Origin: Phycisphaerae bacterium
GTDB taxonomy: Bacteria > Planctomycetota > Phycisphaerae > Phycisphaerales > UBA1924
Assembly (NCBI GenBank): GCA_002706885.1
Contig: PAKY01000045.1
Location: forward strand, 1 to 41,910
DNA: 41,910 nt
Direction of reading: 5' to 3'
The position numbers were made by a program, and so were the translations under genes. Each line of letters begins with the position of its first letter. Within the stretch, counting starts at the first letter, position 1. The notes beneath the pieces were generated by a model, which saw only the letters and a program-made list of their open reading frames with translations, made no database searches and was not told the DNA's origin. Shown piece after piece: positions 18,082-26,533 of this stretch.

Positions 18082-18657
18082 ATGTCAACTAGATCCAGGT
18101 CACTTGCAGATATCGTCAACGAGATGTACGCATTGCTCGAACCGATTGGTTCAGATGAACGCCAACGCGTGGTGCGTTCGGTGATGACCCTTTTGGGCGA
18201 AGTGACCACGCAAAAGAGCAGAGGGCAATTCGGCGACGCCGCGGAGGAGGACGACGACCCGGATGTGGGTGCCGTTCCACTCGGAAATCGCGTGAAGCGG
18301 TGGTTCAAGCAAAGCGGTCTGACAGCCGCGATGCTTGAGCCGATTTTCCACCACGAAGGCGGGAAGGTCCAAATCATCGCCGCCGAAGTCCCCGGCAACG
18401 GAAAGAAGGCCCAAACGAAGAATTGCTATCTACTTGAAGGCGCAAGGTGCTTTCTTGAAAAGGACGAGGCGAAGTTCGCCGAGGCGGACGTCGTGGCCTT
18501 GTGCAAGCACCTGGGATGCCATGATAGTGCCAACCATGCGACGAATAGAAAGAGCCTGGGCAACGTCGTGACAGGCACAAAGGACTCCGGCTTCACGCTT
18601 CCCGCACCGGGGCTCAAAGAAGCCGCCGCACTGATCAAAGAGATGGCAACGTCGTGA
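18082..18657 (+). CDS. Island protein A, partner of the HEPN-like protein
   Basis: This 191-residue cytosolic protein has no assigned function. The N-terminal 40 residues form a helix pair (DIVNEMYALLEPIGSDERQR then VVRSVMTLLGEV), followed by an acidic linker (GDAAEEDDDPDVGAV). The C-terminal 120 residues form a compact domain with RVKRWFKQSGLT, AQTKNCYLLEGARCFL, LCKHLGCHDSANHATN and GTKDSGFTLPAPGLKEAAALI. I remember similar proteins in many bacterial accessory regions but no named domain. The ATG at 18082 has AAGGAG six bases upstream, far stronger than most starts here. The next gene begins 15 bases after the stop, so they form an operon. Codon use and GC content are lower than in the neighbours, which fits horizontal acquisition. 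Confidence 0.8.
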   Translation: MSTRSRSLADIVNEMYALLEPIGSDERQRVVRSVMTLLGEVTTQKSRGQFGDAAEEDDDPDVGAVPLGNRVKRWFKQSGLTAAMLEPIFHHEGGKVQIIAAEVPGNGKKAQTKNCYLLEGARCFLEKDEAKFAEADVVALCKHLGCHDSANHATNRKSLGNVVTGTKDSGFTLPAPGLKEAAALIKEMATS

Positions 18658-18672
18658 TAGACAGGAGTGGCC

Positions 18673-19398
18673 ATGCTGCCGGTAGGTGCATTGAAAGACC
18701 TGCTCTCTCACGGCCTCCCCGATAAGGAGAAGGCGCTCATCTGCTTAGCCGTGGAACCCACTAGGGCACGCCAGATCAAAGAGATTAAGGATCTCGCCTA
18801 CGGAGCGGGGTGGCGTGCAGTAAAGAACAAGAACCTTTCTGCGATCTACAGCCGTGCCGCTGGATTGGCGGTACTCACGAAAGACGGATGGGAGCTGACG
18901 TCGAACGGGAGCATCGTGGTCGCGAAACTCGCCGGCCCTTTGATGAACTCCCCCGTCCAGAAGGTGGCGTCGTCATTGCGGTCACACCTAGTCGGTCTTC
19001 CCAACCCCGACACTCAAGGATTTGTCGAGGAGGCAATCGTATGCTTTGAAAATCGACAGTTTCGTGCCGCCGTAGTGCTCTCCTGGGTGGGGGCAGTGTC
19101 GGTTTTGCACGATTACGTCGTGGTCAACAAGCTAGCCGAGTTTAATGCGGAAGCGACTAGCAGGAATCCGAGGTGGAAAGCCGCCAAGAGCGCGGATGAT
19201 ATAGGGTTGTTAAAAGAAGACGCCTTCCTAGATATCCTTCAATCCATCTCCGTGATCGGAAAAAATGTGAAGCTAGAGTTAAAAAAAGCACTGACGTTGC
19301 GAAACGGGTGCGGCCACCCCAACTCCCTCAGACTTGCTGAGCACAAAGTTTCCGCCCATATTGAGGACCTTATTCTGAACGTCTTCGCCAAGTTCTGA
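18673..19398 (+). CDS. Island protein B: winged-helix-like plus HEPN-like domain
   Basis: This is a 241-residue cytosolic protein. Residues 1-85 look like a winged helix: KEKALICLAVEPTRARQIKE as the helical part and GLAVLTKDGWELTSNGSIVV as the wing. Residues 110-241 are all-helical: VEEAIVCFENRQFRAAVVLS, then a long KNVKLELKKALTLRNGCGHPNSL stretch with Arg210-x4-His215, the R-x4-6-H motif of HEPN ribonucleases, and a last helix HIEDLILNVFAKF. HEPN domains are the toxic RNase of many defence and toxin-antitoxin systems, but some are non-catalytic. The ATG at 18673 is preferred over a GTG at 18667 because AGGAG lies 5 bases before it. It is co-transcribed with protein A. RNase activity is an inference from the motif. 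Confidence 0.8.
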   Translation: MLPVGALKDLLSHGLPDKEKALICLAVEPTRARQIKEIKDLAYGAGWRAVKNKNLSAIYSRAAGLAVLTKDGWELTSNGSIVVAKLAGPLMNSPVQKVASSLRSHLVGLPNPDTQGFVEEAIVCFENRQFRAAVVLSWVGAVSVLHDYVVVNKLAEFNAEATSRNPRWKAAKSADDIGLLKEDAFLDILQSISVIGKNVKLELKKALTLRNGCGHPNSLRLAEHKVSAHIEDLILNVFAKF

Positions 19399-19741
19399 AA
19401 CGTACGCGCCACAAGCGAGGTTCCACCCCGCCCTAAATGTTCAAAATGAACGTGCATGGCCACCGCACTCACAAAACGCACCCCCATTCTCCCTTTCGGG
19501 GCATTTTTGATAATGCGTTTGGCATAAACGTCACGAATATTGCGCAAACAGTCATAAAATTAACGCTTAAACCGAAGCCGCCGCCGTGATCCGATTTGGG
19601 TGGGCCGCCAAACGGGGCGACCCGGTCATGCCGGACGGACGTGGGGCTAGCTTGCTTCTCGCCGTTCCAATTTCGAGTCGCGATTCAGCCGTGTCGAGAT
19701 CGTGGTAGTGGCAGCGCAGGCTGCGTTAAACTGTCGACGCC
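19399..19741 (+). other. Intergenic right border of the island
   Basis: No gene is supported in these 343 bases. The first part to about 19570 is AT-richer (for example TTTTTGATAATGCG and CATAAAATTAACGC), and GC content then rises sharply, so the island edge is probably near 19570. An octamer CCACCCCG (19423-19430) equals part of the tRNA-Pro 3' end but is too short to call an attachment site. A TTAAAC box 10 bases before the next GTG may be a -10, without a -35. Confidence 0.45.
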
Positions 19742-20566
19742 GTGACCGAACCCGACGTCATCCAGACCTTCCGCAACCTGCATGCATCAGGGTGCTTCGT
19801 GATCCCGAATCCTTGGGATCGCGGCAGCGCGATCGCGCTTGCGTCGATGGGCTTTCGTGCGTTGGCGACGAGCAGCGCCGCGTTGTCGTTTGCTTTGGGT
19901 CGTCCGGACTCCCCGGGAGCCCTCGATCTCGACACAACGCTTGCCAACATCCGGGAGATCGTTCGGGCGACGGAGCTGCCGGTCAGCGCGGATTTTCAGG
20001 ATGGATACGGGGCGACGCCGGCGGACGTTGAAGCGAGCGTGCGGCGATGCGTCGAGACGGGTGTCGCCGGGGTGTCTATTGAAGATGCGGCGCCTGATCC
20101 GGATCAGCCGCTGTACGAAGCGACCGAGGCTCTCGAGCGGGTGAAGGCGGCGCGAGCGGCCATCGATGCGACCTCGCCGGGGGTCGTGCTCACCGCGCGA
20201 TGCGAGGCGTTTCTGGTTGGCTGTTCGGATCCGATGGATGTGGTTCTGTCACGCCTTGCGGCGTTTGCCGACGCGGGCGCGGACTGTCTCTTTGCGCCGG
20301 GGCTGCGGACGGCGGAGCAGGTCGAGCAGGTGGTACGCGCGGTGGCGCCCAAGCCGGTCAACGTGCTCGCGGTTGATCCGTCGTGGATGACGGTCGGGTC
20401 GCTCGGGGATCTGGGTGTGCGACGGATCTCCGTTGGCTCCGCGCTCGCCCGCACGGCGTGGGGCGCGTTTCTGGCGTCGGCGGAAGACATCGCGAGCGGT
20501 GGGTCGTTTCAGAGCCTTGCCAGAGCGACGCCGTTTGCGAGACTCGATGGCTTGTTTGCTTCGTAG
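19742..20566 (+). CDS. PEP mutase/isocitrate lyase superfamily protein
   Basis: This 274-residue TIM-barrel protein has the order of the PEP mutase/2-methylisocitrate lyase-like family. It shows NPWDRGSAIALASMGFRALATSS, PVSADFQDGYG (the metal-binding Asp region), GVSIEDA and LTARCEAF, with VLAVDPSWM and LGVRRISVGSAL at the end. The usual lyase signature KKCGH is absent and ARCEAF stands in its place, so it belongs to the broad 'isocitrate lyase/phosphoenolpyruvate mutase family' branch whose substrates are mostly unknown. The start is GTG at 19742, which matches the family start (TEPDVIQTFRNLHASGCFVI). No Shine-Dalgarno is visible, and the transcript may be nearly leaderless. It is the first gene to the right of the island. 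Confidence 0.9.
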   Translation: MTEPDVIQTFRNLHASGCFVIPNPWDRGSAIALASMGFRALATSSAALSFALGRPDSPGALDLDTTLANIREIVRATELPVSADFQDGYGATPADVEASVRRCVETGVAGVSIEDAAPDPDQPLYEATEALERVKAARAAIDATSPGVVLTARCEAFLVGCSDPMDVVLSRLAAFADAGADCLFAPGLRTAEQVEQVVRAVAPKPVNVLAVDPSWMTVGSLGDLGVRRISVGSALARTAWGAFLASAEDIASGGSFQSLARATPFARLDGLFAS

Positions 20567-20613
20567 CTGCACCGAAATGCCGTCGGAGCGACGAGGGGTC
20601 CGGGGATCGATCC

Positions 20614-21015
20614 ATGCCAAAGCCGAGCAAGCCAGCGCCGGATGTCGATGCGTTCGTGGACGGGCTCCCGCCGAAGCAGCGTGAGCCCGCGGCTCTGCTG
20701 GTCGGTTGCATTCGGAAGGTCAAGCCGCGGCTCGAAGAGGGCATCAAGTGGAACGCGCCGAGCTTCAAGCACTCGGGCGATGACCGGCTTACGCTCAACC
20801 TGAGCGCCAAGGACCGGGTACGGGTGATCCTGCACTGCGGCGCCAAGGCGGTGCCGAAGCGCGACACGCGGTTGATCGATTCTGACAGCGAGCTTCTAGA
20901 GTGGGCGAGCAACGATCGGGCGATCATCACGTTCAAGAGCGCCGATGAGGTCCGAGCCGCCGAACGGGAGCTCGCGTCGATCTTCAAGGCCTGGATCGCG
21001 GCGTCGTCAACCTAG
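20614..21015 (+). CDS. DUF1801 domain-containing protein
   Basis: This 133-residue protein matches DUF1801 (YdhG-like fold): VDAFVDGLPPKQREPAALLV, then the hallmark KPRLEEGIKWNAPSF, and LNLSAKDRVRVILHCGAK. The biochemical function is unknown for the family. The ATG at 20614 gives the usual N-terminus (MPKPSKPAPDVDAFVDGL); the frame is open upstream into the previous gene's 3' end but there is no family match there. It lies 47 bp after the PEP-mutase-like gene and may share its transcript. Its end is only 39 bp from the convergent Rieske-ThDP gene. Confidence 0.87.
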   Translation: MPKPSKPAPDVDAFVDGLPPKQREPAALLVGCIRKVKPRLEEGIKWNAPSFKHSGDDRLTLNLSAKDRVRVILHCGAKAVPKRDTRLIDSDSELLEWASNDRAIITFKSADEVRAAERELASIFKAWIAASST

Positions 21016-21054
21016 CGCGAGACGCTTGCGGCGATGCCGAGACGCCGGCACGCG

Positions 21055-23103
21055 TCAGATCAGTTCCACGTCGGTCATGATCTCCACCGTCGACGGCCCC
21101 GGGTACGCCATGGCCTGCTCGATCGCGCCGTCGATGGCGGCGGCTTCGGTCACGCGGAGGCCGAGGCCGCCGCAGGAGGTCACGTATTCGGCGATGTTCG
21201 GGTTCGTGAGCCTGGTTTCCCAGACTTCCCACGCGCCGGCCCGCTGCTCCTTGGAGATCTTGCCGAGTTCGTTGTTGTTGAGCAGCACGTGGGTGATGTT
21301 CATCCCGTGCTTGACGGCGGTGTTGACCTCCCAGGCGTATTGGCCGAAGCCGCCGTCGCCCGTGACGGCGAAGACGGGGCGGTCCTTGAACCGCTCCCAG
21401 AAGGCGTCGCCCGAAACCCGGTGCGCCCGCGTCGCGGCCCAGGCGCCGATGGCCGCGGGATAGCCGAAACCGATCGAACCGAGATACCCGGACATCAGGA
21501 CCGCTTGGCGACCGGAGGCCTCGAAGTAGCGTCCGAAGCTGTAGGTGTTGTTGCCGACGTCGACGGCGATGATCGCGTCGGCGGGGACGAGGCGGCTCAT
21601 GGACTCGAAGACGGCCGCGGAGTTCACGCCGTGACCGAGGTCATCGGCCAGACGTGATCGCTTCTCGTTTCGCCAGATCGACCAACGCGCGGCGATCTCG
21701 TCGGTGTGATCGTTGGACGCGTTCTGTCCGCGAACGGCCTCGAGGAACGCCGACGCGGTGACGCCGATCTCGCCCCAGAGCGGGATCTCCACGCCGTGGA
21801 ACTTGCCGAGCACCATGCGGTCGGTGTCGATCTGGATGGTGGGCTTCTTCGGGGTGATGCCCGTGTGGTTGGAGAAGCTGGCGCCGAAGACGAGGAGGAG
21901 GTCGGACTCGTTCATGAACCAACTGGCGATGGGCGTGCCCGAGCGACCAAGGACGCCGCCGCCGAGGGGGTGGCCGCCGTTGATGGGGGCGCCGCAGTCG
22001 CCGACGAGGCCTTTGCCCTTGAACGTCGTGAGGATCGGGCACCGCAGTTCTTCGGCTAGGGCGATGACCGCGGGCATCTCGAACCGGGCGCCGTGGCCGA
22101 CGATGATGACCGGTCGCTCGGCGGCGCGGAGCAAGGCCGCCGAGCGCTCGAACTCGGCCGTCGGCGGCGTGATCTCGATCGTCGCGACGCGTCCCTCGGG
22201 CGAACCGGGCGGCGTGTCTGGCTTGGCGGGCATGGTTTGCACGTCGTCGGGGAAGACGATGTGCGCGACGTTGCGCTCGACGAGGGCGGTCTTCATCGCG
22301 AGGTTGACGAGTTCGGCGTGATCGGAGCCGGGCAGGCACAGATGGCTGAAGGCCGCGACCGCGCCGAATGCCTCGGTCAGGGGGAGTTCCTGAAAGGCGC
22401 CGGGGCCGAAGACCTGTTGGTTCACCTGACCCGTCAGGGCGAGCAGCGGGGCGCGATCGACGCGCGCGTCCCAGCAGCCGGTGAGGAGGTTCGTGGCGCC
22501 GGGGCCGGCGATCGTCAGGCACGCGGCGGGCCGGCCCGTGAGCTTGCCGAAGGCGCTCGCCGCGAAGGCCGCGGCGCCTTCGTGGCGGATGCCGATGTAC
22601 TCCATCTCGGCGGCGAGACACCGGCGGCGGATCGCGTCGGCGAGGCCGAGGTTCGAGTGACCGACCATGCCGAACACGTGGGTGAGACCCCAAGCGACCA
22701 ACGACTCGGCCATGACGTCGGTGACGGTGCGTTCGTGCGGCTTCTCGGCCTCGACTCCGACGTAGATGCCGTCGTCTCGCTCTTCGACTGGGTAGGTCGT
22801 GAGCCCGTCGTCGTATCCGCCCGGCGGCTTGCCCGTGAGCGGATGGAAGTCCCACCCGTGCCACGGGCAGCGAAGGTAGCAGTGCTTCGAGCCGTCGGCG
22901 CACTCGATCGAGCCTTCTCCGAGCGGGCCGCCCTGGTGGGGGCAGGCGTTCTGGAGCGCGCCGAACTGGCCCTGGTGGTGTGTCAGGCAGACCTGGAGGA
23001 CCGAGTCGCCGCGGTTGATCACGACGGTCTTCACGCGGCCATCCGGAAGGTCGTCGTAGTTGGCGACCTTGTGCCAGGTGAGCGGAACGGGGGTCTGGGT
23101 CAT
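21055..23103 (-). CDS. Rieske [2Fe-2S] domain fused to a ThDP-dependent enzyme
   Basis: This is a 682-residue fusion. Residues 1-120 are a Rieske domain with both ligand pairs: Cys54-x-His56 in CPHQGGPLG and Cys79-x2-His82 in CPWHGWDF. Residues 124-682 are a pyruvate oxidase/acetolactate synthase-type enzyme: VFGMVGHSNLGLADAI, the catalytic Glu175 in IRHEGAAAFAAS, the central NAD/FAD-like domain, and the thiamine-diphosphate motif Gly582-Asp583-Gly584 ending in Asn609-Asn610. The reaction is not determined; an oxidative decarboxylation in which the cluster accepts electrons is an inference. The ATG at 23103 overlaps the stop of a 51-residue gene by four bases (ATGA), so the two are coupled. 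The frame continues open upstream to 23667, but that part overlaps the small gene and HxlR in other frames and is not coding. Confidence 0.92.
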   Translation of the reverse strand: MTQTPVPLTWHKVANYDDLPDGRVKTVVINRGDSVLQVCLTHHQGQFGALQNACPHQGGPLGEGSIECADGSKHCYLRCPWHGWDFHPLTGKPPGGYDDGLTTYPVEERDDGIYVGVEAEKPHERTVTDVMAESLVAWGLTHVFGMVGHSNLGLADAIRRRCLAAEMEYIGIRHEGAAAFAASAFGKLTGRPAACLTIAGPGATNLLTGCWDARVDRAPLLALTGQVNQQVFGPGAFQELPLTEAFGAVAAFSHLCLPGSDHAELVNLAMKTALVERNVAHIVFPDDVQTMPAKPDTPPGSPEGRVATIEITPPTAEFERSAALLRAAERPVIIVGHGARFEMPAVIALAEELRCPILTTFKGKGLVGDCGAPINGGHPLGGGVLGRSGTPIASWFMNESDLLLVFGASFSNHTGITPKKPTIQIDTDRMVLGKFHGVEIPLWGEIGVTASAFLEAVRGQNASNDHTDEIAARWSIWRNEKRSRLADDLGHGVNSAAVFESMSRLVPADAIIAVDVGNNTYSFGRYFEASGRQAVLMSGYLGSIGFGYPAAIGAWAATRAHRVSGDAFWERFKDRPVFAVTGDGGFGQYAWEVNTAVKHGMNITHVLLNNNELGKISKEQRAGAWEVWETRLTNPNIAEYVTSCGGLGLRVTEAAAIDGAIEQAMAYPGPSTVEIMTDVELI

Positions 23104-23255
23104 TGGCCGTCTCCTGCGCGCGTCGCGACGCCGATCGGGCCGCTGCTGGTCGTGCAGCCCAGGCATCCGGCGTCGAACGCGCACACAATGTCGTCTTTGA
23201 TGGGCCGGTGACAGCCGTACAGGTCGTTCCGAGCCGCAACCATGACGTTGTTCAT
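23100..23255 (-). CDS. 51-residue cysteine-rich microprotein coupled to the Rieske-ThDP gene
   Basis: The frame begins MNNVMVAARNDLYGCHRPIK and continues DDIVCAFDAGCLGC, then a short tail ending GDGQ. Cys15, His16, Cys25, Cys31 and Cys34 (a CxxC at the end) could bind a metal or an iron-sulfur cluster. The start has GGGAG six bases upstream, and the TGA stop overlaps the Rieske-ThDP ATG as ATGA. Both features argue that it is translated. No family is recognised. It may be a redox or maturation partner of the Rieske-ThDP enzyme; that is inference. It is too short for most gene-calling thresholds. Confidence 0.6.
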   Translation of the reverse strand: MNNVMVAARNDLYGCHRPIKDDIVCAFDAGCLGCTTSSGPIGVATRAGDGQ

Positions 23256-23303
23256 GCGAGCTCCCGGCGAATCGGTCGGGGAAGATGCTACCCGCCTTCA
23301 CCG

Positions 23304-23714
23304 TCAGTTGGGCACGGCGTTCCCGTTGTCCTCGACCGGACCGGCGAGTTCGTCTCGCAGCGCCGCCCACTGGAGCAACGCGTCTAACGCGGGGCAGAGG
23401 GCCTGGCCCCAGTCCGTCAGGCAGTACTCCACCTTCGGCGGAACCTGGGGGTGGACGATTCGACGGACGACGCCGTCCTGCTCCATCTGGCGGAGCTGCT
23501 GGATGAGCATCTTCTGCGAGATGCCAGGTATGGCGCGTTCGAGGTCGGAGAAGCGGCGGACGTGGCCGCCGAAGAGTTGGAACAGGATTGTGAGCTTCCA
23601 GCGGCCCTCGAGGATTTTGAGAAGGTCGGTGACGCTCTGTGCCGCCGTTAGCGGCGTCAGATCCCATTTCTTACCTTCTGGTGTGTACCCAACTTTTTTG
23701 TCTGTTCTTGCCAC
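23304..23714 (-). CDS. HxlR-family winged-helix regulator
   Basis: This protein of about 136 residues has the HxlR pattern: LLKILEGRWKLTILFQLFGG, then RFSDLERAIPGISQKMLIQQLRQMEQDGVVRR as recognition helix and VEYCLTDWGQALCPALDALL after the wing. HxlR proteins are dimeric DNA-binding regulators that often answer to reactive electrophiles. The start is uncertain: GTG at 23714 gives a family-sized protein, while TTG at 23777 would add 21 residues. It is followed 48 bp later by the microprotein and the Rieske-ThDP gene, and is divergent from the SnoaL-SDR pair 78 bp away, so it may control both sides. Confidence 0.88.
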   Translation of the reverse strand: MARTDKKVGYTPEGKKWDLTPLTAAQSVTDLLKILEGRWKLTILFQLFGGHVRRFSDLERAIPGISQKMLIQQLRQMEQDGVVRRIVHPQVPPKVEYCLTDWGQALCPALDALLQWAALRDELAGPVEDNGNAVPN

Positions 23715-23792
23715 GGACTCAGTGTAGAGATAGTTTCCGCGGTCAACGTGTCGTGCATCGCGGTTCGTCGGGCTCAATCTCGGGAGGTTCGC

Positions 23793-24116
23793 ATGAACGT
23801 GCTTCCGTTGCCGGTCGATCGGTTCTTCGCCGCCAAGAACGCTCGCGATTTCGGCGCGGCGGCGTCGGCGTTCTCAGCGACGGGCGTCGTGGTGGATGAT
23901 GGTGGTCAGCACGACGGGCGGGCCGCCATCGAGGAGTGGGTCGAGGAGACGACCACGCGGTACGACGACCGCGTCGAGGTCACGAGCGCGAAGTCGGACG
24001 GGAAGGTGACCGAGGTGATGGCGGACGTCTCGGGATCGTTCTCGGGGAGCCCGCTGTCGCTCCGCTTCCGCTTCACGCTCGATGACGATCAGATCGATCG
24101 TCTGGAGATCCGGTGA
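23793..24116 (+). CDS. SnoaL/NTF2-like protein
   Basis: This 107-residue alpha+beta cone protein has [21 protein letters not shown], then [19 protein letters not shown] and a C-terminal beta-rich part ([17 protein letters not shown]). It matches the SnoaL-like branch of the NTF2 superfamily; the ligand is unknown. The ATG at 23793 has GGAGG six bases before it, a strong site. Its stop overlaps the next ATG as TGATG, so it is coupled to the SDR gene. It stands divergent from HxlR, its probable regulator. Confidence 0.85.
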   Translation: MNVLPLPVDRFFAAKNARDFGAAASAFSATGVVVDDGGQHDGRAAIEEWVEETTTRYDDRVEVTSAKSDGKVTEVMADVSGSFSGSPLSLRFRFTLDDDQIDRLEIR

Positions 24117-24907
24117 TGGACATGCGCACAAGCACCAGCGACGCTGGGCAGGCAACCCGTCTGGTGGGCAGGGTCGCGGTGGTCACCGGGGCGTCGAAGG
24201 GGATTGGCGCGGGGATCGCGAAGGAACTGGCCCTGGCGGGCGCGGCGGTCGCGGTGAACTTTGCTCGCGATCGAGATGGCGCGGAAGCGGTCGTCGCGGA
24301 TATTGAGATGTCGGGCGGGCGGGCGATCTCGATTCAGGGGGACGTTTCGAAGTCGGAGGACGTCTCGCGGCTGATGGCTGCGGTGGGCGAGAAGTTCGGG
24401 AACATCGATGTCCTCGTCAACAACGCGGGGGTCTTTGACGCATTGGCGATTGATGATCTGACCGAAGCAGAGTTCCACCGAGAGTTCGACACGAACGTGC
24501 TCGGGCCGCTGCTGGTCATCCGTGAGTCACTCAAGCACTTCGGGCCGAACGGTGGGAGCATCATCAACATCGGGTCGGGGGCGTCGCGGTCCTTCCCGCC
24601 GACGTATTCGATCTACGCCGCGACGAAGGCGGCGCTCGACGCGATCACCCGCGTGCTCTCCAAAGAACTCGGGCCGCGCGGGATTCGGGTGAATTCGGTG
24701 AACCCCGGGGCGACGCTGAGCGAGGGGACGCGGGCGGCGGGGCTGTACGGCGTCGACAGCGAGGCCGAGCGGCAACTCGTTGCGATGACGCCGCTGGGGC
24801 GGGTGGGGACGCCCGAGGACATCGCGAGAGTGGTCGTCTTTCTTGCTTCGGACGATTCGAGGTGGGTAACGGGCGAGTTGATTCATGCGACTGGTGGGCT
24901 TCGCTGA
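24116..24907 (+). CDS. Short-chain dehydrogenase/reductase
   Basis: This 263-residue classical SDR has [14 protein letters not shown] as cofactor loop, NNAG, the catalytic Ser region ([11 protein letters not shown]), [11 protein letters not shown] as the Tyr-x3-Lys pair, and PGATLSEGT. The segment NFARDRDG after strand two fits NADP(H) more than NAD(H). It ends with [13 protein letters not shown], typical of 3-oxoacyl-ACP reductase-like SDRs. The start is the ATG at 24116, which overlaps the SnoaL stop; GTG at 24113 and ATG at 24122 are alternatives. The last part of the gene is antisense to the C-terminal extension of the DUF2867 protein. Confidence 0.92.
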   Translation: MDMRTSTSDAGQATRLVGRVAVVTGASKGIGAGIAKELALAGAAVAVNFARDRDGAEAVVADIEMSGGRAISIQGDVSKSEDVSRLMAAVGEKFGNIDVLVNNAGVFDALAIDDLTEAEFHREFDTNVLGPLLVIRESLKHFGPNGGSIINIGSGASRSFPPTYSIYAATKAALDAITRVLSKELGPRGIRVNSVNPGATLSEGTRAAGLYGVDSEAERQLVAMTPLGRVGTPEDIARVVVFLASDDSRWVTGELIHATGGLR

Positions 24908-26372
24908 TGCCTTGGGCACGCTCCTCCGCCTCTTTCGCGAACCCGCGCAGCATGCCTTGGAACACGACGCCGTGGAGCGGAACGACCGCGTACCAGTAGG
25001 CGATGCCGAGGAGACCTCGAGGGCGAAACGTGGCGGTCATGGTCAGGCGCGTCGTGGGCGGCTCAGGTGATGCTTCGTCGAGATCAAAGCGAAGCGTGGC
25101 GACACCTGGGAGCTTCATCTCGGCGGTGAGTTCGAGTTGTTCGGGGGCATTGATGGCGGTGACGCGCCAGAAGTCGAGGGCGTCACCGAGCATGAGGCGC
25201 CCCGCGCTGCGGCGGCTGCGCCGGAGGCCCGGGCCGCCGACGAATCGGTCCATGATGCCGCGGAGGCGCCAGAGCCAATCGGATTCGAAGTAGCCGCGTT
25301 GGCCTCCAAGGGAGCTCACGGTCGCCCACACGTCGGCGAGCGGGGCATCGATTGTCGTCTCGCGGCGATCGGTGAATTCGGTCCCGCCCGCCCAGCTCGG
25401 GTCGCCCCGCATGACGCCGGCGTCGGACCAGGCGGTCTCGATGCTGTCGGTGCGCGTCTTGGTGAGAGCGGCGTCAATGGCCTGGCGGATAGTGAAGCAC
25501 GGATGGGGCATGAGACGGAGGGCGACGTCGTCGCGGCAGACGACGCGGTTGCGAAGGCCCTCGGCGAGGGGGCGAGCGATGGACGCGTCGAGGGGCGTGA
25601 CGAGGTGAATCCAGAGCGAGGAGAGCCGCGGCGTAAGGACGGGAACCGGGATGACAAGGCGTTTCCGGAGGTCGAGGGCGTCGGCCATCTCGCGCATGAT
25701 CTTCGCGTAAGACCAGACGTCCGGGCCACCGATGTCGAGGGTGGCGCCAACGGTCTCTGGGGTTTCGAGGGCGGCGATCAGGTAGTGCAGAACGTCGCGG
25801 ACGGCGATGGGTTGGCACTCTGTGCTGACCCATCGGGGCGTGATCATGATCGGCAGGCGTTCGACGAGGTAGCGCAGGATCTCGAAGGAGGCGGAGCCCG
25901 AGCCGATGATCATCGCGGCTCGCATCACGGTGACTGGGACGCCGGAGGATCCGAGAGCGGTCTCGACCTCGCGGCGCGAGGTGAGGTGCTCACTCAGACC
26001 ATCGCCCGTTTCGCCAAGACCGCCGAGGTAGAGGATGCGCTGGACGCCCGCACGTCTGGCGGCCCGTGCAAAGGTCTCGGCGAGTCGGCGATCCTGCTCG
26101 CGGTAGTTGGCGGACGCCGCGTTCATCGAGTGAACGAGGTAGTACGCGGCGTGGCAGCCGGTCATGGCGTTGGCGAGCGCGTCCTCGTCAGCGATGTCGC
26201 CCGCAATGACGTCGAGTTGTTCGTGGTCGGCCCATGGACGGGCTCTGAGCTTCCGGGCGTAGCGGGCGAGGCAGCGGACCGGGTAACCACGTTCGAGGAG
26301 CCGTGGGGCGAGGCGTCCGCCGATGTAGCCGGTGGCGCCGGTGACGAAGACGGTGGGGGGAGCGTCGGTCAC
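24645..26372 (-). CDS. NAD(P)-binding SDR-like protein with DUF2867 C-terminal domain
   Basis: This is a 575-residue reading. The N-terminal half is an atypical [44 protein letters not shown] and [15 protein letters not shown]. The C-terminal half is the SRPBCC-like DUF2867 domain: [52 protein letters not shown], and [19 protein letters not shown]. The family end is expected near [17 protein letters not shown], around 24900, but the frame runs 260 bases on into an Arg/Pro/Ser-rich tail antisense to the SDR. GTG at 26372 fits the family N-terminus; ATG at 26435 is an alternative that adds a Pro-rich stretch. It is convergent with the SDR and divergent from the SnoaL gene at 26534. Confidence 0.85.
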   Translation of the reverse strand: MTDAPPTVFVTGATGYIGGRLAPRLLERGYPVRCLARYARKLRARPWADHEQLDVIAGDIADEDALANAMTGCHAAYYLVHSMNAASANYREQDRRLAETFARAARRAGVQRILYLGGLGETGDGLSEHLTSRREVETALGSSGVPVTVMRAAMIIGSGSASFEILRYLVERLPIMITPRWVSTECQPIAVRDVLHYLIAALETPETVGATLDIGGPDVWSYAKIMREMADALDLRKRLVIPVPVLTPRLSSLWIHLVTPLDASIARPLAEGLRNRVVCRDDVALRLMPHPCFTIRQAIDAALTKTRTDSIETAWSDAGVMRGDPSWAGGTEFTDRRETTIDAPLADVWATVSSLGGQRGYFESDWLWRLRGIMDRFVGGPGLRRSRRSAGRLMLGDALDFWRVTAINAPEQLELTAEMKLPGVATLRFDLDEASPEPPTTRLTMTATFRPRGLLGIAYWYAVVPLHGVVFQGMLRGFAKEAEERAQGISEAHQSHESTRPLPTSNRPKQERRPLSRCPRASPPAPAASSQRVAARPRCRRRTAPPPASPRSASPRGSPNSPESRAARVLWRARG

Positions 26373-26533
26373 AGGGACCGTAGGGCGGGGACGTCCCGGT
26401 GTGGCAATATGACTGACGATCGACGGCGGTAGCATCTGCCGCTCGCTGGGTCCGCCGCACGTCCGTTGACGTCCGGAGCGGACGCCGGCGTTGCTCACGA
26501 GCACGATGGTTGCTCCCTGGTCCGGAGTTTCCG

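Noticed and set aside
19423..19430. CCACCCCG as a right attachment site matching the tRNA-Pro 3' end
   Set aside because: Only 8 bases match and the flanks differ; in GC-rich DNA this is expected by chance.
19239..19547. A 102-residue minus-strand frame at the end of the island
   Set aside because: It is antisense to the HEPN-like C-terminus, has no ribosome site and ends inside that gene.
23256..23667. Upstream extension of the Rieske-ThDP frame
   Set aside because: It overlaps HxlR and the microprotein in other frames and contains only Arg/Pro-rich sequence; the Rieske domain begins right after the ATG at 23103.
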